Part shown: piece by piece, positions 35,939 through 46,914 of the stretch
Layout of the letters: the number at the start of each line of letters is the position of its first letter
How positions within the stretch are numbered: the stretch's first letter is position 1
NCBI RefSeq assembly: GCF_001273775.1
Contig: NZ_CP011801.1
Location: 2,582,001-2,646,000, forward strand
Length of the DNA stretch: 64,000 bases
Source of the DNA: Nitrospira moscoviensis
GTDB taxonomy: Bacteria; Nitrospirota; Nitrospiria; Nitrospirales; Nitrospiraceae
Direction: 5' to 3'
The notes under the pieces: generated by a model
Seen by the model: only the letters and a program-made list of their open reading frames with translations
Database searches by the model: none
Told to the model about the DNA's origin: nothing
Position numbers and translations under genes: made by a program

Positions 35939-37336
35939 TCAGGCGGCGGACAATCTGTCCCGCTCGTCCGGCGCGGCGGAGACGGAGGGGCCCGCGCTGC
36001 CGGCGGGATATTCATGCAGCGGGCTTCTCCCCTCTTCCCACGCGCTCAGGATCGGCTCGACGATCCGCCAGGACTCTTCCGCTTCGTCGTCGCGGACGGA
36101 ATGGCTGTGATCGCCGGCCAGCACGTCGAGGAGCAGCCGGCCATAGGCCGGAATCTGCTGCGGCGCCAAGTCCGTGTCGAGGACGATCGGACGCACGTCG
36201 CAGGGGGCGTTCGTTTCGTTGAGATTCAGGTGCAGGACCAATCGGTCGGTATCGAGCGGGAGGTGCAGGCGGTTCGGCTCCACCGGACCGTTCCTGTCGA
36301 ACGTGGGATACGAGGAAGGCTTGAAGTGCAGCACCACTTCCCGGCGATCCCGCCCGAGGGCCTTGCCGCTGCGCAGGAAGAACGGCACGCCCGCCCAACG
36401 CCGATTGTCGAGGGACAGCACGACCTCCGCAAAGGTTTCGGTCGCGCGCGCCGGGTCGACGCCCGGCTCCTCCGTGTAGGCCGGGACCGCGCGCCCGCCG
36501 ATCCGGCCGGGCCCATAGCGGGCCCGCACCGTGCGCCGGGCCGCCTCATCGGCGGACAGCCGTCGGACCGCGCGCAGCACCTCCACCTTCCGATCCCGCT
36601 GATCATGCTCGTCCAGGCTTGCGGGGGGCTCCATCGCCACCATGCAGAGCAGCTGCAGCAGATGGTTTTGGATCATGTCGCGCAGCGCCCCGGCGCGGTC
36701 GTAGTAGGAGGCGCGGCCTTCGAGCGCCAAGGTCTCGTCCCAGACCACCTCCACGCGATCGACATGATCGCGATGCCACAACGGCTCGAAGAGGCGGTTC
36801 GCGAAGCGAAGGCCCAACACGTGTTGCACCGGTTGCATCCCCAGAAAGTGATCGATCCGGAAGACGGCGTCCTCCGGGAACGACCGATGGAGCAGCCGGT
36901 TCAACGCCCGCGCCGATTCAAGACTGTCACCGAAGGGCTTCTCGACCACCACCCGGCTGCCGGAGGGCAGCGCCTGTGACAGCGCCTCGATGGCCGGCGC
37001 GAACAGCGCCGACGGCAGCGCGAGATAGGCCGCGACCGGCCCCTCGCAGTCCCGCACGGCCGCTATCACCGCCTGCCGGTCCGCCACATCCGCGCAGCGG
37101 TAGGCCAGAGAGCGCAGCAGGCGGGCTCGGACGTCCTCATCGGCGTCGCTGTATCGCTCCAACTGTTCGGCGGTATGTTCCCGGAACTGCTCCTCGGTCC
37201 AATCCTGATACGACAGGCCCAGGATTCTGAACGGCTGCGGCAATCGCCCCATGTCGAGCACGCGGGCGAGAGCCGGCATCAGGTAGCGGCCTGTGAGATC
37301 CCCGGTGGCTCCGAAAATGACGAGCGTGTGAATCAT
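35939..37336 (-). CDS. zwf: Glucose-6-phosphate 1-dehydrogenase
   Basis: 465 residues. N-terminal Rossmann motif FGATGDLTGRYLMPAL (8-23), EKPFGDSLESA, and the active-site region RIDHFLGMQPVQ with the catalytic His; the C-terminal domain is typical (GVPFFLRSGKAL). It oxidises glucose-6-phosphate to 6-phosphogluconolactone, making NADPH. The canonical motif is RIDHYLGKE; here Met-Gln replaces Lys-Glu, and that Lys normally contacts substrate. Slightly shorter than E. coli Zwf (491). No other pentose-phosphate genes nearby. Confidence 0.9.
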   Translation of the reverse strand: MIHTLVIFGATGDLTGRYLMPALARVLDMGRLPQPFRILGLSYQDWTEEQFREHTAEQLERYSDADEDVRARLLRSLAYRCADVADRQAVIAAVRDCEGPVAAYLALPSALFAPAIEALSQALPSGSRVVVEKPFGDSLESARALNRLLHRSFPEDAVFRIDHFLGMQPVQHVLGLRFANRLFEPLWHRDHVDRVEVVWDETLALEGRASYYDRAGALRDMIQNHLLQLLCMVAMEPPASLDEHDQRDRKVEVLRAVRRLSADEAARRTVRARYGPGRIGGRAVPAYTEEPGVDPARATETFAEVVLSLDNRRWAGVPFFLRSGKALGRDRREVVLHFKPSSYPTFDRNGPVEPNRLHLPLDTDRLVLHLNLNETNAPCDVRPIVLDTDLAPQQIPAYGRLLLDVLAGDHSHSVRDDEAEESWRIVEPILSAWEEGRSPLHEYPAGSAGPSVSAAPDERDRLSAA

Positions 37337-37474
37337 TCAACGCGACTCTCTGCAGGACGGGTTCAGACCGCCGTAGCCGCTCCTGCCATAACCATACCGG
37401 CCGAAGCGTTCTGTGGACTCCGTTTTTCACCGGACCCAGGGGGCCCGGAGACTTTAGGAGGGAGAACCGACCCA

Positions 37475-37504
37475 GACAATCTGTCTGAGGGAGGACAATC
37501 TGTC
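37475..37504. promoter_or_regulatory. Paired GACAATCTGTC sites upstream of nuoA
   Basis: GACAATCTGTC (GACA-N3-TGTC inverted repeat) occurs at 37475-37485 and 37494-37504, 19 bp apart, about two helical turns. A third copy lies at 35949-35959 in the 3' end of zwf. Candidate operator for the nuo operon. The rest of 37337-37628 has no gene. Confidence 0.4.
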
Positions 37505-37628
37505 GCGCCTGCCGGGCGATTCAATACCCCACAGGAGCGAGAAACCGCAGCAACCGCGCCGCTCCTCGCCGCCGGGCCCCTCCCCGCCGGTGGCTCGCGG
37601 TTTGCCTTAACGGAAACAAGGAGAAAGG

Positions 37629-38099
37629 GTGTGCGCTGTGGCGATCGAGGGGAACGAACTCGGGCAGCTCGGATTGTACACGCTGGCCGTGCTGGCGGTG
37701 GTGGCCGTCATGCTGGGGCTGCCCGCCCTCCTCGGCGAGCGGCACTGGAACAAACCGGAACGCCGGCACGAGATCGCGACGGCCGTGCCCTATGAGTCGG
37801 GCATCCGCCCGACGGGGAGCGCGCAAATCCGCCTGCCGATCCAGTATTACCTGATCGCCATGTTCTTCGTGATTTTCGATCTCGAATCGGTCTTTCTCTA
37901 TGCCTGGGCCGTCGCCGTGCCGGAAACGGCCTGGCTCGGCTTCATCGAGGCGGCGATCTTCGTCGGCATTCTCCTCGCCGCGCTGGCGTACCTGTGGCGC
38001 ATCGGGGCGTTGGATTGGAGCGTGCGTTACCAGCGGCCGCCGATTCATCGGCTCCATCGGCTGAAGGCCCGAGAGGAGCGCGATGCCCTGGTGGCGTAA
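37629..38099 (+). CDS. nuoA: NADH-quinone oxidoreductase subunit A
   Basis: 156 residues, three membrane helices (about 14-36, 75-97, 102-127). The conserved loop [13 protein letters not shown] (about 54-66) and [11 protein letters not shown] identify NuoA. The GTG start follows AAGGAGAAAG closely; a second in-frame GTG at 37638 is also possible. First gene of the 13-gene operon for proton-pumping complex I. It overlaps nuoB by 17 bp. Confidence 0.92.
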   Translation: MCAVAIEGNELGQLGLYTLAVLAVVAVMLGLPALLGERHWNKPERRHEIATAVPYESGIRPTGSAQIRLPIQYYLIAMFFVIFDLESVFLYAWAVAVPETAWLGFIEAAIFVGILLAALAYLWRIGALDWSVRYQRPPIHRLHRLKAREERDALVA

Positions 38100-38826
38100 C
38101 GGCCGGTTGCAGGGCGCCACGATCCGGGACGGCGGCGACGGCTCCTTGACCGACGTGGTGGGCCAATCGGTCCTCTTCGCGACGCTGCAAGACCTGCTGG
38201 CATGGGGGCGCAAGAATTCCCTGTGGCCGCTGAACTTCGGCCTGTCGTGCTGTTACGTGGAGATGGCCACGAGCATCACGAGCACCTACGACATCGCCCG
38301 CTTCGGCGCCGAAGTCGTCCGCGGCTCGCCGCGGCAGGCGGACGTGCTGGTCGTGTCCGGCACCGTGTTCGTGAAAGTCGCGCCCATCGTCAAACAGCTC
38401 TATGAACAAATGATGGAGCCCCGCTGGGTCATCTCGATGGGGTCCTGCGCCAATTCGGGCGGCATGTTCGACGCCTACTCGGTGGTGCAGGGGGTCGACA
38501 AGTTCCTCCCGGTGGATGTCTATATGCCGGGCTGCCCTCCGCCGCCCCATGCGTTCATGGAATGTCTGCTGCTGTTGCAGGAGAAGGTCGGACGGGAGCG
38601 GCGGCCGCTGAGCTGGGTGTTCGGCCCCCGCGAGGTGCAGCAACCGATCATGCCGTCGAGGCGGGATCTCAAGCACGAGGCGCGGACGACGCAGCGCACC
38701 TACCGGTCGATGGATGTCTTGCCGAAGCTCGATCTGCTCTCTCCGCAGTTCGCCGTCGCCCGGCCCCAGGACGCTCCCTTACAGGAACGGAAACCCGCCG
38801 ATGACGAGCACAGCCCCGGCCGGTGA
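38083..38826 (+). CDS. nuoB: NADH-quinone oxidoreductase subunit B (N2 cluster)
   Basis: 247 residues, peripheral arm. The ligands of the terminal [4Fe-4S] cluster N2 are present: C56-C57 in [10 protein letters not shown]122 in GSCANSGG and C151 in MPGCPPPP. N2 passes electrons to quinone. A C-terminal extension of about 45 residues beyond the core is Arg/Gln-rich. GAGGAGCG precedes the ATG. Overlaps nuoA (17 bp) and nuoCD (26 bp), so tightly coupled. Confidence 0.93.
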   Translation: MPWWRNGRLQGATIRDGGDGSLTDVVGQSVLFATLQDLLAWGRKNSLWPLNFGLSCCYVEMATSITSTYDIARFGAEVVRGSPRQADVLVVSGTVFVKVAPIVKQLYEQMMEPRWVISMGSCANSGGMFDAYSVVQGVDKFLPVDVYMPGCPPPPHAFMECLLLLQEKVGRERRPLSWVFGPREVQQPIMPSRRDLKHEARTTQRTYRSMDVLPKLDLLSPQFAVARPQDAPLQERKPADDEHSPGR

Positions 38827-40576
38827 GCGGCCGACCATCGTCGAGGACGTCGGCGGCCGGTTCGGCGCGGACCACATTCTGGCCGTTCAGCCGACGCCGG
38901 ACGGCATTCCCACGATCTGGGTGGCGCGAGACCGCCTGCGGGACACGCTTACGTATCTCAAATATGACGCGCCCCAACCCTATCGGATGCTGTTCGACCT
39001 GAGCGCGACGGACGAGCGCGCCCGCCGCCGTCTCGACGGCCTGCCGATCGGCGCCTTCACGGTCTTCTATCACCTCTTCTCGCTCGAGCGGAACGAGGCG
39101 GTCCGGGTAAAAGTGGCGCTCGACGGCGAGTACCCGACCATGCCGTCGATCATGGACCTTTGGCCGAACGCGGATTGGTACGAACGCGAAGCCTACGACA
39201 TGTTCGGCATCCGGTTCGACGGGCATCCCTACCTGCGGCGTCTCCTGATGCCGCCGTGGTGGTCGGGCCACCCGCTGAGGAAGGAACATCCGGCGCGCGG
39301 CACCGAGATGGGGCGGTTCCAACTGCCGCCTGAGAAGCTCGCCATGGCCCAGGACGCCCTGCAATTCAAACCGGAAGACTGGGGCATGAAACGGACGCAC
39401 GAGGATCCGGACTTCGATTACATGTTCATCAACCTCGGCCCCGCCCACACCGGCACGCACGGCGTGCTGCGCCTGGTCACCCAGTTGGCGGGCGAAGAGA
39501 TCGTCGACATCGTGCCGGACATCGGCTTTCACCATCGCGCGAAGGAAAAGATCGCGGAGCGGCAGACCTGGCACACCTTCATCCCCTACACCGACCGCGT
39601 CGATTACCTCCAAGGCACCCTTAACGAGCTGCCCTACTGCCTGTCGGTCGAACGGCTGGCGGGCATCGACGTGCCGCCGCGCGCGCAGGTGATCCGCGTG
39701 ATGATGTGCGAATTCTACCGCCTGGCGAGCCATCTGGTGTGGTACGGCACGTTCGCGCAGGACGTGGGCGCGCTCTCGCCGGTCTTCTACATGTTCAACG
39801 ACCGCGAACGGATTCACATGATCACGGAATCGATTTGCGGCGGCCGCATGCATCCCAATTGGTTCCGGATCGGAGGCGTCGCGCAGGATCTGCCGGAGGG
39901 CTGGGACGACCTGGTGCGGCAGTTCGTGCAGTATCTGCCGGCCCGGCTCGACGAGTACGAGCGGCTGGTCATGGACAATCCGATCTTCAAGGAGCGGACG
40001 GTGGGCATCGGCGCCTTTTCCCTCGACGACGCGATCGAGTGGGGCGCCACCGGGCCGATGCTGCGGGCCTGCGGGCTGGCCTGGGATCTCCGCAAGGCGC
40101 AGCCCTACTCCGGCTACGACCAATTCGAGTTCGACGTGCCGGTCGCGTCCCACGGCGACTGCTACGACCGCGCGGTGGTCCACGTCCTCGAGATGCGGCA
40201 GTCGCTCAGGATCATCCGCCAGTGCCTGGACCACATGCCGGCCGGCCCGTACAAATCGCTCCATCCGCTGGCGACGCCGCCGCTCAAAGAGCGGACGATG
40301 CAGGACATCGAAACCTTGATCCACCATTTTCTCGACGTGAGCTGGGGTCCGGTGCTGCCCCCCGGTGAAGCCGCCGTGCCGACGGAATCGTCCAAAGGCC
40401 AGACCAGCTATTACCTGACCAGCGACGGCGCGCAGGTCTCGTATCGGACGCGCATCCGGACGCCGTCGTTCGCGCATATTCAGATGGTGCCGTTCATGTC
40501 GCGCGGCGAGCTGCTGCCCGACCTGCTCGCGATCCTCGGCAGCGTGGACTTCGTGCTCTCGGACGTGGACCGGTGA
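38801..40576 (+). CDS. nuoCD: NADH-quinone oxidoreductase fused subunits C/D
   Basis: 591 residues. Residues about 1-175 are NuoC ([50 protein letters not shown]); about 195-591 are NuoD ([38 protein letters not shown], and the quinone-site region). The fusion is typical of E. coli-type complex I. The start at 38801 overlaps the nuoB end. NuoD carries the quinone pocket together with NuoB. It ends just before a hairpin spacer. Confidence 0.93.
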   Translation: MTSTAPAGERPTIVEDVGGRFGADHILAVQPTPDGIPTIWVARDRLRDTLTYLKYDAPQPYRMLFDLSATDERARRRLDGLPIGAFTVFYHLFSLERNEAVRVKVALDGEYPTMPSIMDLWPNADWYEREAYDMFGIRFDGHPYLRRLLMPPWWSGHPLRKEHPARGTEMGRFQLPPEKLAMAQDALQFKPEDWGMKRTHEDPDFDYMFINLGPAHTGTHGVLRLVTQLAGEEIVDIVPDIGFHHRAKEKIAERQTWHTFIPYTDRVDYLQGTLNELPYCLSVERLAGIDVPPRAQVIRVMMCEFYRLASHLVWYGTFAQDVGALSPVFYMFNDRERIHMITESICGGRMHPNWFRIGGVAQDLPEGWDDLVRQFVQYLPARLDEYERLVMDNPIFKERTVGIGAFSLDDAIEWGATGPMLRACGLAWDLRKAQPYSGYDQFEFDVPVASHGDCYDRAVVHVLEMRQSLRIIRQCLDHMPAGPYKSLHPLATPPLKERTMQDIETLIHHFLDVSWGPVLPPGEAAVPTESSKGQTSYYLTSDGAQVSYRTRIRTPSFAHIQMVPFMSRGELLPDLLAILGSVDFVLSDVDR

Positions 40577-40581
40577 AGACG

Positions 40582-40673
40582 GTCTATCTGGTCTGTTTGT
40601 CTATCTGGTCTATCCGGTTCCCCGGGCCAGACAGACGAGACAGACCGAATAGACCAGACAGACCAAATAGACT
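40582..40673. repeat. Iterated-word hairpin spacer, nuoCD/nuoE
   Basis: Left arm of GTCTATCTGGTCTGTTTGTC-like words, loop TTCCCCGGGCC, right arm of AGACCAGACAGACC and AATAGACC words. The two arms can pair over about 35 bp. It fills the whole gap between nuoCD and nuoE. Confidence 0.85.
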
Positions 40674-40676
40674 CTT

Positions 40677-41141
40677 ATGTTGTCCGACATCGAACGCCGT
40701 GAGATCGAGAACGAGCTCGCCCACTATCCCGACAAACGGGCGGCCTGTGTGGAGGCGCTGAAAGTCGTGCAGCAGCACCGCTCCTGGGTGTCGGACGAAA
40801 GCCTGCGGGACGTGGCGGCCTTGTTGGGCATGACGCCCGACGAGCTGGACGGGGTGGCGACCTTTTACAATCTGATTTTTCGGAAACCGGTGGGCCGCCA
40901 CGTCATCCTGGTCTGCAACAGCGTGAGCTGCTGGCTCACGGGCTACGACCGGGTGCGCGGGCGCTTGGAAGAGCGCCTCGGGGTCCGGTTCGGCCAGACC
41001 ACGAGCGACGGCCGGTTCACGCTGCTGCCGATCGTCTGCCTCGGCGCCTGCGACCATGCGCCGGTGATGATGATCGACCGGGACACGCACGGGAACCTCA
41101 CGCCGGACGGCGTGGAGGAGATTCTGAAGAAGTATACATGA
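40677..41141 (+). CDS. nuoE: NADH-quinone oxidoreductase subunit E
   Basis: 154 residues, thioredoxin-like [2Fe-2S] protein of the NADH module. Ligands C80, C85, C121 and C125 (CNSVSC and CLGAC), which hold cluster N1a. The N-terminal helical part (about 1-65) matches the family (EIENELAHYPDKRAA, VATFYNLI). The start lies directly after the hairpin spacer, without a good ribosome site; the hairpin may influence its translation. Confidence 0.92.
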   Translation: MLSDIERREIENELAHYPDKRAACVEALKVVQQHRSWVSDESLRDVAALLGMTPDELDGVATFYNLIFRKPVGRHVILVCNSVSCWLTGYDRVRGRLEERLGVRFGQTTSDGRFTLLPIVCLGACDHAPVMMIDRDTHGNLTPDGVEEILKKYT

Positions 41142-41221
41142 GACGTGATGCGTGACGGGTGAGGAGTGATCGGCAAGAAACCGTTCCTCACTCGTCACTC
41201 ATCACTGATCACTCGTCACTG
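41142..41221. repeat. Iterated-word hairpin spacer, nuoE/nuoF
   Basis: Left arm GTGATGCGTGACGGGTGAGG, loop CGGCAAGAAACCG, right arm of CACTCGTCACTCATCACTG words. Same words as the spacer between ku and yihY at 55479-55569, which is on the other strand. Confidence 0.85.
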
Positions 41222-41225
41222 CTTT

Positions 41226-42545
41226 ATGGAGCGCCCTCTCACGCAACGGTTTCGGAAGGACGGCGGGCCGCCGGGGATCTCGGACTACGAGAAGACCGGC
41301 GGCTATGAATCGGTCCGCCTGGCGCTGAAACGCCATGACCCGGCCGACGTTCAGCGGATGGTCACGGAGGCCGGCCTGCGCGGACGGGGCGGCGCCGGGT
41401 TTCCGACCGGGAAGAAATGGAGCTTCGTGCCGATGGGCGAAGACGCGCCGAGGCCCAAGTATCTCGTCGTCAACGCGGACGAGATGGAGCCCGGCACGTT
41501 CAAGGACCGCGTGCTGCTCGAAGGCGATCCACATCAGATGATCGAGGGCATGCTCGTGGCCGGCTACGCGATCGGCGCGGAGGTGGGCTACATCTTTCTC
41601 CGCGCGGAGTATCACGAGGCGGCCAAGCGGCTGGAACGGGCGATTCATGAAGCACGCGCAAAGGGCTACGTCGGCCGACGGATTCTCGGATCGGAATTCA
41701 GCTTCGACGTCTATCTGCACACGAGCGCCGGCCGTTACATCTGCGGCGAGGAAACCGCGCTGCTCAACGCCCTGGAAGGCAAGCGGGCCATCCCGCGGGC
41801 CAAGCCGCCCTTTCCGCAAACCGCCGGGCTGTGGGGGCAGCCGACCGTGGTGCAGAACGTCGAAACGCTCTACAACGTGCCGCACATCATCACTCACGGG
41901 ACCGACTGGTACCGCGCCCTGGCGAAAGGCAAGGACGGCGGCACCAAAATTTATGGCGTCAGCGGCAAGGTGAAGCGGCCGGGCTGGTGGGAATTGCCGA
42001 TGGGCACGACCGTGGAAGAACTGTTGTTCGACCATGCGGGCGGCATGCGGGAGGGACTGCGTTTTCGCGGGCTGCTGCCCGGCGGCGCCTCCACGGCGTT
42101 CCTCGTCGAAGAGCATCTGTCGCTGCCGATGGATTTCTCCTCGATCCCGATGTCCGTCAGCCGCATGGGTACCGGCACGATGATTGTCCTCGACGACCGC
42201 AGCTGCCCGGTCGGGCTCATGGCAAATCTTGAACGGTTCTTCGCGCAGGAATCCTGCGGCTGGTGCACCCCCTGCCGGGAAGGGCTGCCCTGGGTCTTCC
42301 GGGTTCTGGAGGCGATGGAAGCAGGCCGCGGCGTCCCGGCGGACATGGAAGTCCTGTCCGCCCATCCGGGGTTGCTGGCCTTCGGCCATACGTTTTGCGC
42401 GCTGGCCCCCGGCGCCATGGACCCGCTGTCGAGCGCCTTGAAATATTTCCGCGAGGATTTCGAGCAACACGTGAGCCAGGGGCGCTGCCCCTGGAATGCC
42501 AAATTACAAATGCACAATGTAAAAATTGGTGCCGGCACATTTTGA
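41226..42545 (+). CDS. nuoF: NADH-quinone oxidoreductase subunit F (FMN, N3)
   Basis: 439 residues. Gly-rich FMN/NADH site GRGGAGFPTGKKW (about 52-64), NADEMEPGTFKDR, YICGEETALLNALEG, and the N3 [4Fe-4S] ligands in ESCGWCTPCREG plus HTFCALAPG. It oxidises NADH. The conserved family ends near GRCPW; the last 16 residues (NAKLQMHNVKIGAGTF) are encoded by the AT-rich spacer repeat, an unusual repeat-derived tail. Start after the hairpin spacer with no good ribosome site. Confidence 0.93.
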   Translation: MERPLTQRFRKDGGPPGISDYEKTGGYESVRLALKRHDPADVQRMVTEAGLRGRGGAGFPTGKKWSFVPMGEDAPRPKYLVVNADEMEPGTFKDRVLLEGDPHQMIEGMLVAGYAIGAEVGYIFLRAEYHEAAKRLERAIHEARAKGYVGRRILGSEFSFDVYLHTSAGRYICGEETALLNALEGKRAIPRAKPPFPQTAGLWGQPTVVQNVETLYNVPHIITHGTDWYRALAKGKDGGTKIYGVSGKVKRPGWWELPMGTTVEELLFDHAGGMREGLRFRGLLPGGASTAFLVEEHLSLPMDFSSIPMSVSRMGTGTMIVLDDRSCPVGLMANLERFFAQESCGWCTPCREGLPWVFRVLEAMEAGRGVPADMEVLSAHPGLLAFGHTFCALAPGAMDPLSSALKYFREDFEQHVSQGRCPWNAKLQMHNVKIGAGTF

Positions 42546-42578
42546 ATTTTGAATTTTAAATTTGGCCTTTTGCATTCC
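42493..42578. repeat. AT-rich hairpin spacer, nuoF/nuoG
   Basis: GGAATGCCAAATT at the left end pairs with AAATTTGGCCTTTTGCATTCC at the right; inside are TTTTGAATTTTGAATTTT words and a GTGCCGGCAC loop. Much AT-richer than the operon. Its left half codes for the end of NuoF. Confidence 0.85.
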
Positions 42579-42585
42579 GATCCCC

Positions 42586-45333
42586 ATGGCCACGATTTTT
42601 ATTGATAACAAACCCCATACCGTCGACGGCGGACAGAACTTGCTCGCCGCTTGCTTGAGCGCCGGGCTCAACCTGCCCTACTTCTGCTGGCACCCCGCCA
42701 TGGGATCGGTCGGCGCCTGCCGGCAGTGCGCGGTGACACAATACAAAGACGAGCAGGACCGGGAGGGCAAGCTGGTGATGGCCTGCATGACGCCGGCGGC
42801 GGACGGCACGCGCCTCTCCATCGACGACCGCGCCGCGGCCGAGTTCCGCGCCGGCGTGATCGAATGGCTCATGATGAACCACCCGCACGACTGCCCGGTG
42901 TGCGACGAAGGCGGCGAATGTCATTTGCAGGACATGACGGTCATGACCGGCCACAACTACCGGCGCTATCGGTTTCCGAAGCGCACGTACCGCAACCAGT
43001 ATTTGGGCCCCTTCATCAAGCACGACATGAACCGCTGCATCCAGTGCTACCGCTGCGTCCGGTTTTATCGCGACTACGCCGGGGGACGGGACTTCAACGT
43101 CTTCGCCTCGCACGACAACGTGTACTTCGGGCGGTACGAAGAAGGGCCGCTGGAAAACGAATTCAGCGGCAATCTGGTGGAGGTCTGCCCGACGGGCGTG
43201 TTCATCGACAACACGCTGTTCCAGCACTATACGAGAAAATGGGACCTGCAATCGGCCCAATCGATCTGCCCGCACTGCAGCCTCGGCTGCAACACGACCC
43301 CCGGCGAGCGCTACGGGATTCTTCGCCGGATCGCGAACCGCTTCAACCGTCATGTGAACGGATATTTTCTCTGCGACCGCGGGCGGTTCGGCTACGGCTA
43401 TGTGAACGACGACGGCCGGATCAGGCGGCCGGCGGTCCGCGTGAAGGCCGGCGATCCGGCGAAGCCGGAGGGAACGCCGACCGTGGTGGCCTACGCGGCC
43501 GGCCTGCTGCGCCGCGCGCGGGGGCTCGTCGGCATCGGCTCGCCCCGCGCCTCGCTGGAAGCGAACGTGGCGCTCCGGTCGCTCGTCGGAGCCGAACGCT
43601 TCTCCCTCGGCCTGACCGAGCGCGACAGCCGGCTCCTGTCCACGATCCTCGACATTCTCCGCGCCGGCCCGGTTCCCGCCGCCTCGCTCCGTGAGGTCGA
43701 GGAATCCGACGCCGTGCTCGTCCTCGGCGAAGACGTGCTGAACAGCGCGCCGCGGCTCGCGCTCGCGCTGCTGCAATCCCTCCGCCAACAACCGATGGCG
43801 CGCGTCGATCGATTGAAGATCCCCCGCTGGGACGACGCCGCCGTGAGCAACGTGATTCAGGGCCGCAAGGGGCCGCTCTTTCTGGCGAGCCACCGGCGCA
43901 CCTGGCTGCACGACTATGCGACCGGAGACTATCTCGCCGCGCCGGACGACGTGGCGCGCCTCGGTTTTGCGGCGGCGCATGCCGTCGACGAGCGGGCGCC
44001 CTCCGTGCCGGACCTGTCCGGCGCCGCCGGTTCGCTCGCCCCCCGCATCGCCGACGCCCTCATGGGCGCCGAGCGGCCCGTGATCGTGGCGGGCGCCGGG
44101 GGCGGATCGCGCGCCACGATCGAATCGGCGGCGAATCTCGCCTGGGCGCTGCACCGGAAAGGCAAGCCCGCGCGGCTCGCCTTCATCGTCCCGGAGTGCA
44201 ACAGCCTGGGCCTCGCCATGCTGGGCGGCCGGAGCCTCGACTGGGCCTTCGATGCCATGCGCAAGGGAGAAGCGGACACGGCCATCGTGCTGGAGAACGA
44301 TCTCTATCGCCGGGCGGACGAGCCGCAAGTCGGCCGGTTTCTGAGCGGCGCCCGCGGGCTGATCGCCGTCGACTCGCTCGACCATCGCACCGTCGCTCAC
44401 GCCCACGTCATCCTGCCGGCCGCCACGGCGCCCGAGTCGGACGGGACGCTGGTCAACAATGAGGGCCGGGCCCAGCGGTTCTATCAGGTCTTCGTCCCGG
44501 AAGGAGACATCGCCGAAAGCTGGCGCTGGCTGCGCGAGCTGGCGCGCGCCGTCCACGCGCGGCACGATCACAACGGACCGGCCTCCTGGCGCGACTTCGA
44601 CGATGCAGTGGCCGCCGTCGCCGAGACGGTCCCGGAATTCGCCGGCGTCAAGGCCGCCGCTCCACCGGCCGGCCTGCGCTTCGCGGGCGAGAAGATTCCC
44701 CGCCAGCCGGAACGGTACAGCGGGCGCACCGCCATGCTCGCCCACCTCACGGTGCACGAGCCGCCGCCGCCCGCGGATCCGGATACCGCGCTGGCGTTCT
44801 CGATGGAAGGCTATCGGGGCGGCCCCGTACCGTCTCCATTGATCCCGCAGTTTTGGGCGCCCGGCTGGAATTCGAATCAAGCCTTGCACAAGTACCAGGA
44901 CGAAGTCGGAGGACCGCTGCGGGAGGAGCGGCCCGGCGTGCGGCTGATCGAGCCCGACGCGGCGGCGACGCCCCCCTGGTTCACCGGCGTCCCGAAGCCG
45001 TTCCAGCCGAAATCCCATCAATGGTTGGTCCTGCCCCTCCCGCAGATTTTCGGCGGCGAGGAGTTGAGCGCGCGATCGCCGGCCATTCAGGAGCGCATGC
45101 CGGCTCCCTTCCTACGGTTGCATCCCGCGGATGCGGCGAAGCTGGGGCTGCAGGACGGCGCGGCGATCATCCTGACCCTCGATGGACGCGCCCATCCGGC
45201 CACCGTGGCGATCGACGCCGTTACGCCAAGCGGGACGGCCGGCGTCCCGCCGCTGCCCGGCTTCTCGGCGGCCGGACTGCCCCGCTGGATCGACCTGCGC
45301 GAGGCGATTCGCGTGGAACGGAGGGCGGCGTGA
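42586..45333 (+). CDS. nuoG: NADH-quinone oxidoreductase subunit G
   Basis: 915 residues, close to the E. coli length (908). N-terminal [2Fe-2S] ligands in [19 protein letters not shown], His-ligated cluster in [17 protein letters not shown], two clusters in [18 protein letters not shown] and EVCPTGVF, and the additional CPHCSLGCN cluster motif (about 238-246). The rest is the molybdopterin-oxidoreductase-like domain without a cofactor. The ATG at 42586 was chosen over a TTG at 42562 that lies in the spacer repeat. Stop overlaps nuoH. Confidence 0.93.
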   Translation: MATIFIDNKPHTVDGGQNLLAACLSAGLNLPYFCWHPAMGSVGACRQCAVTQYKDEQDREGKLVMACMTPAADGTRLSIDDRAAAEFRAGVIEWLMMNHPHDCPVCDEGGECHLQDMTVMTGHNYRRYRFPKRTYRNQYLGPFIKHDMNRCIQCYRCVRFYRDYAGGRDFNVFASHDNVYFGRYEEGPLENEFSGNLVEVCPTGVFIDNTLFQHYTRKWDLQSAQSICPHCSLGCNTTPGERYGILRRIANRFNRHVNGYFLCDRGRFGYGYVNDDGRIRRPAVRVKAGDPAKPEGTPTVVAYAAGLLRRARGLVGIGSPRASLEANVALRSLVGAERFSLGLTERDSRLLSTILDILRAGPVPAASLREVEESDAVLVLGEDVLNSAPRLALALLQSLRQQPMARVDRLKIPRWDDAAVSNVIQGRKGPLFLASHRRTWLHDYATGDYLAAPDDVARLGFAAAHAVDERAPSVPDLSGAAGSLAPRIADALMGAERPVIVAGAGGGSRATIESAANLAWALHRKGKPARLAFIVPECNSLGLAMLGGRSLDWAFDAMRKGEADTAIVLENDLYRRADEPQVGRFLSGARGLIAVDSLDHRTVAHAHVILPAATAPESDGTLVNNEGRAQRFYQVFVPEGDIAESWRWLRELARAVHARHDHNGPASWRDFDDAVAAVAETVPEFAGVKAAAPPAGLRFAGEKIPRQPERYSGRTAMLAHLTVHEPPPPADPDTALAFSMEGYRGGPVPSPLIPQFWAPGWNSNQALHKYQDEVGGPLREERPGVRLIEPDAAATPPWFTGVPKPFQPKSHQWLVLPLPQIFGGEELSARSPAIQERMPAPFLRLHPADAAKLGLQDGAAIILTLDGRAHPATVAIDAVTPSGTAGVPPLPGFSAAGLPRWIDLREAIRVERRAA

Positions 45334-46286
45334 TGGATTGGGGCCGCACCCTGCCGACGATCGCGGCCATGCTCGGCGGCGTGCTGACGTTGAGCGCGCT
45401 GATGATCTGGGCCGAGCGCCGCCTGCTCGGCATCTGGCAGGAACGGTTCGGCCCGAACCGCGTCGGCCCCGGCGGGATTCTCCAGTCGCTCGCCGATATG
45501 ATCAAGATCTTCACGAAGGAGGACTGGCTTCCCCCCTTCGCCGAGAAAGCGGTCTTCGTCTTGACGCCCGCCATCGTCGTGGTGACCACGCTCATGTCCT
45601 TTGCCGTCGTCCCGATCATGCCCGGCGTCGTCGTCGCCGACATCAACATGGGCATCCTGTTTTTCCTCGGCATGTCCGCCCTGGCGGCCTACAGCGTCAT
45701 CGTCGGCGGCTGGGCGTCGAACAGCAAATTCGCGTTTCTCGGCAGCCTGCGCGCGACCGCGCAATTGTTGAGCTACGAAGTGTTCATGGGGTTGTCGCTG
45801 ATGGGCTCCGTCCTGCTGACCGGCTCGTTCAACCTGACGGACATCGTGGAGGCGCAGCGTGACCTTTGGTTCATCGTCCCGCAGTTTTTCGGGTTCATCG
45901 GCTTCTTGATCGCCGGCCTGGCGGAAACGCATCGCACCCCGTTCGACGTGCCGGAGGCGGAAACGGAGCTCGTCGCCGGCTACCATGCCGAATATTCCGG
46001 GATGAAGTTCGGCATGTTTTTCGTCGGCGAATACGCCAGCGTCCTGTTGCTGTCCGCCATGATCGTGGTGCTGTATTTCGGCGGATGGCACGGCCCGCTG
46101 CTGCCCCCCGCCGTCTGGTTTCTCCTGAAGACCGCCGTGTTCGTCATCCTGATCTTTTTGATCCGCGCCACGCTGCCGCGGCTGCGCTTCGATCAGTTCC
46201 TGTCGTTCGGCTGGAAAGTCGTGATGCCGCTCGCGTTGATCAATCTGCTCGCGACGGGAGGGGTGGTGCTGTGGAGAACCAACTAA
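45333..46286 (+). CDS. nuoH: NADH-quinone oxidoreductase subunit H
   Basis: 317 residues, eight membrane helices. Family signatures: [18 protein letters not shown] (quinone-entry region), [21 protein letters not shown] and the cytoplasmic loop after it. NuoH forms the quinone chamber with NuoB and NuoD and starts the proton-translocating arm. Its ATG overlaps the nuoG stop (TGATG), so translation is coupled. Confidence 0.93.
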   Translation: MDWGRTLPTIAAMLGGVLTLSALMIWAERRLLGIWQERFGPNRVGPGGILQSLADMIKIFTKEDWLPPFAEKAVFVLTPAIVVVTTLMSFAVVPIMPGVVVADINMGILFFLGMSALAAYSVIVGGWASNSKFAFLGSLRATAQLLSYEVFMGLSLMGSVLLTGSFNLTDIVEAQRDLWFIVPQFFGFIGFLIAGLAETHRTPFDVPEAETELVAGYHAEYSGMKFGMFFVGEYASVLLLSAMIVVLYFGGWHGPLLPPAVWFLLKTAVFVILIFLIRATLPRLRFDQFLSFGWKVVMPLALINLLATGGVVLWRTN

Positions 46287-46289
46287 TGT

Positions 46290-46369
46290 CTATCTCGTCT
46301 GTTTTGTCTATCTGGTCTGTCTCGTCCCACGCACCAGATAGACCAGATAGACCGAATAGACCGGACAGA
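46290..46369. repeat. Iterated-word hairpin spacer, nuoH/nuoI
   Basis: Left arm TATCTCGTCTGTTTTGTCTA, loop CCCACGCAC, right arm CAGATAGACCAGATAGACCG and more. Same words as the nuoCD/nuoE spacer. Confidence 0.85.
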
Positions 46370-46371
46370 CC

Positions 46372-46911
46372 ATGAAAGTCCTTCGTTCTATTTTAGATTT
46401 GCTCCTCGGTCTCTGGATCGTCTTCAAACGGACGTTCCGCAAGCCGATCACGGTGCAGTATCCCGACGAGCAACCCTACTTGCCGCCCCGCTGGCGGGGA
46501 CGGATCGTGCTGACCCGCGATCCGGACGGCGAGGAGCGCTGCGTCGCCTGCTACCTTTGCGCCGTCGCCTGCCCGGTGGACTGTATCGCCCTGCAGGCGA
46601 CGGAAGATCCGGCGGCGCACGACCGCCGCTATCCGGAATTCTTCCGTATCAATTTCTCGCGCTGCATCTATTGCGGCTACTGCGAAGAGGCCTGTCCGAC
46701 GTACGCGATCCAGCTCACGCCTGACTTCGAGCAGAGCGAGTACGCGCGCCGGCACATGGTGTACGAAAAGGAAGATCTGTTGATCGCCGGAACGGGCAAA
46801 TATCCGGGGTACAACTTTTATCGGGTGGCCGGCGTCAAGATCCGCGACAAGGACAAGGGCGAAGCGGAGAACGAATTGCCGCCGGTCGACGTGCGGAGCT
46901 TGATGCCGTGA
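46372..46911 (+). CDS. nuoI: NADH-quinone oxidoreductase subunit I
   Basis: 179 residues, two [4Fe-4S] clusters (N6a, N6b): C57-x2-C60-x2-C63-x3-C67 and C98-x2-C101-x2-C104-x3-C108, each followed by Pro. The N-terminal amphipathic helix (about 5-25) lies on the membrane. It links NuoG to NuoB in the electron path. The ATG is three bases after the hairpin spacer; no ribosome site. Confidence 0.93.
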   Translation: MKVLRSILDLLLGLWIVFKRTFRKPITVQYPDEQPYLPPRWRGRIVLTRDPDGEERCVACYLCAVACPVDCIALQATEDPAAHDRRYPEFFRINFSRCIYCGYCEEACPTYAIQLTPDFEQSEYARRHMVYEKEDLLIAGTGKYPGYNFYRVAGVKIRDKDKGEAENELPPVDVRSLMP

Positions 46912-46914
46912 AGA

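Noticed and set aside
42556..45021. 821-codon minus-strand frame
   Set aside because: Antisense to nuoG; low-complexity His/Arg/Asp composition without motifs.
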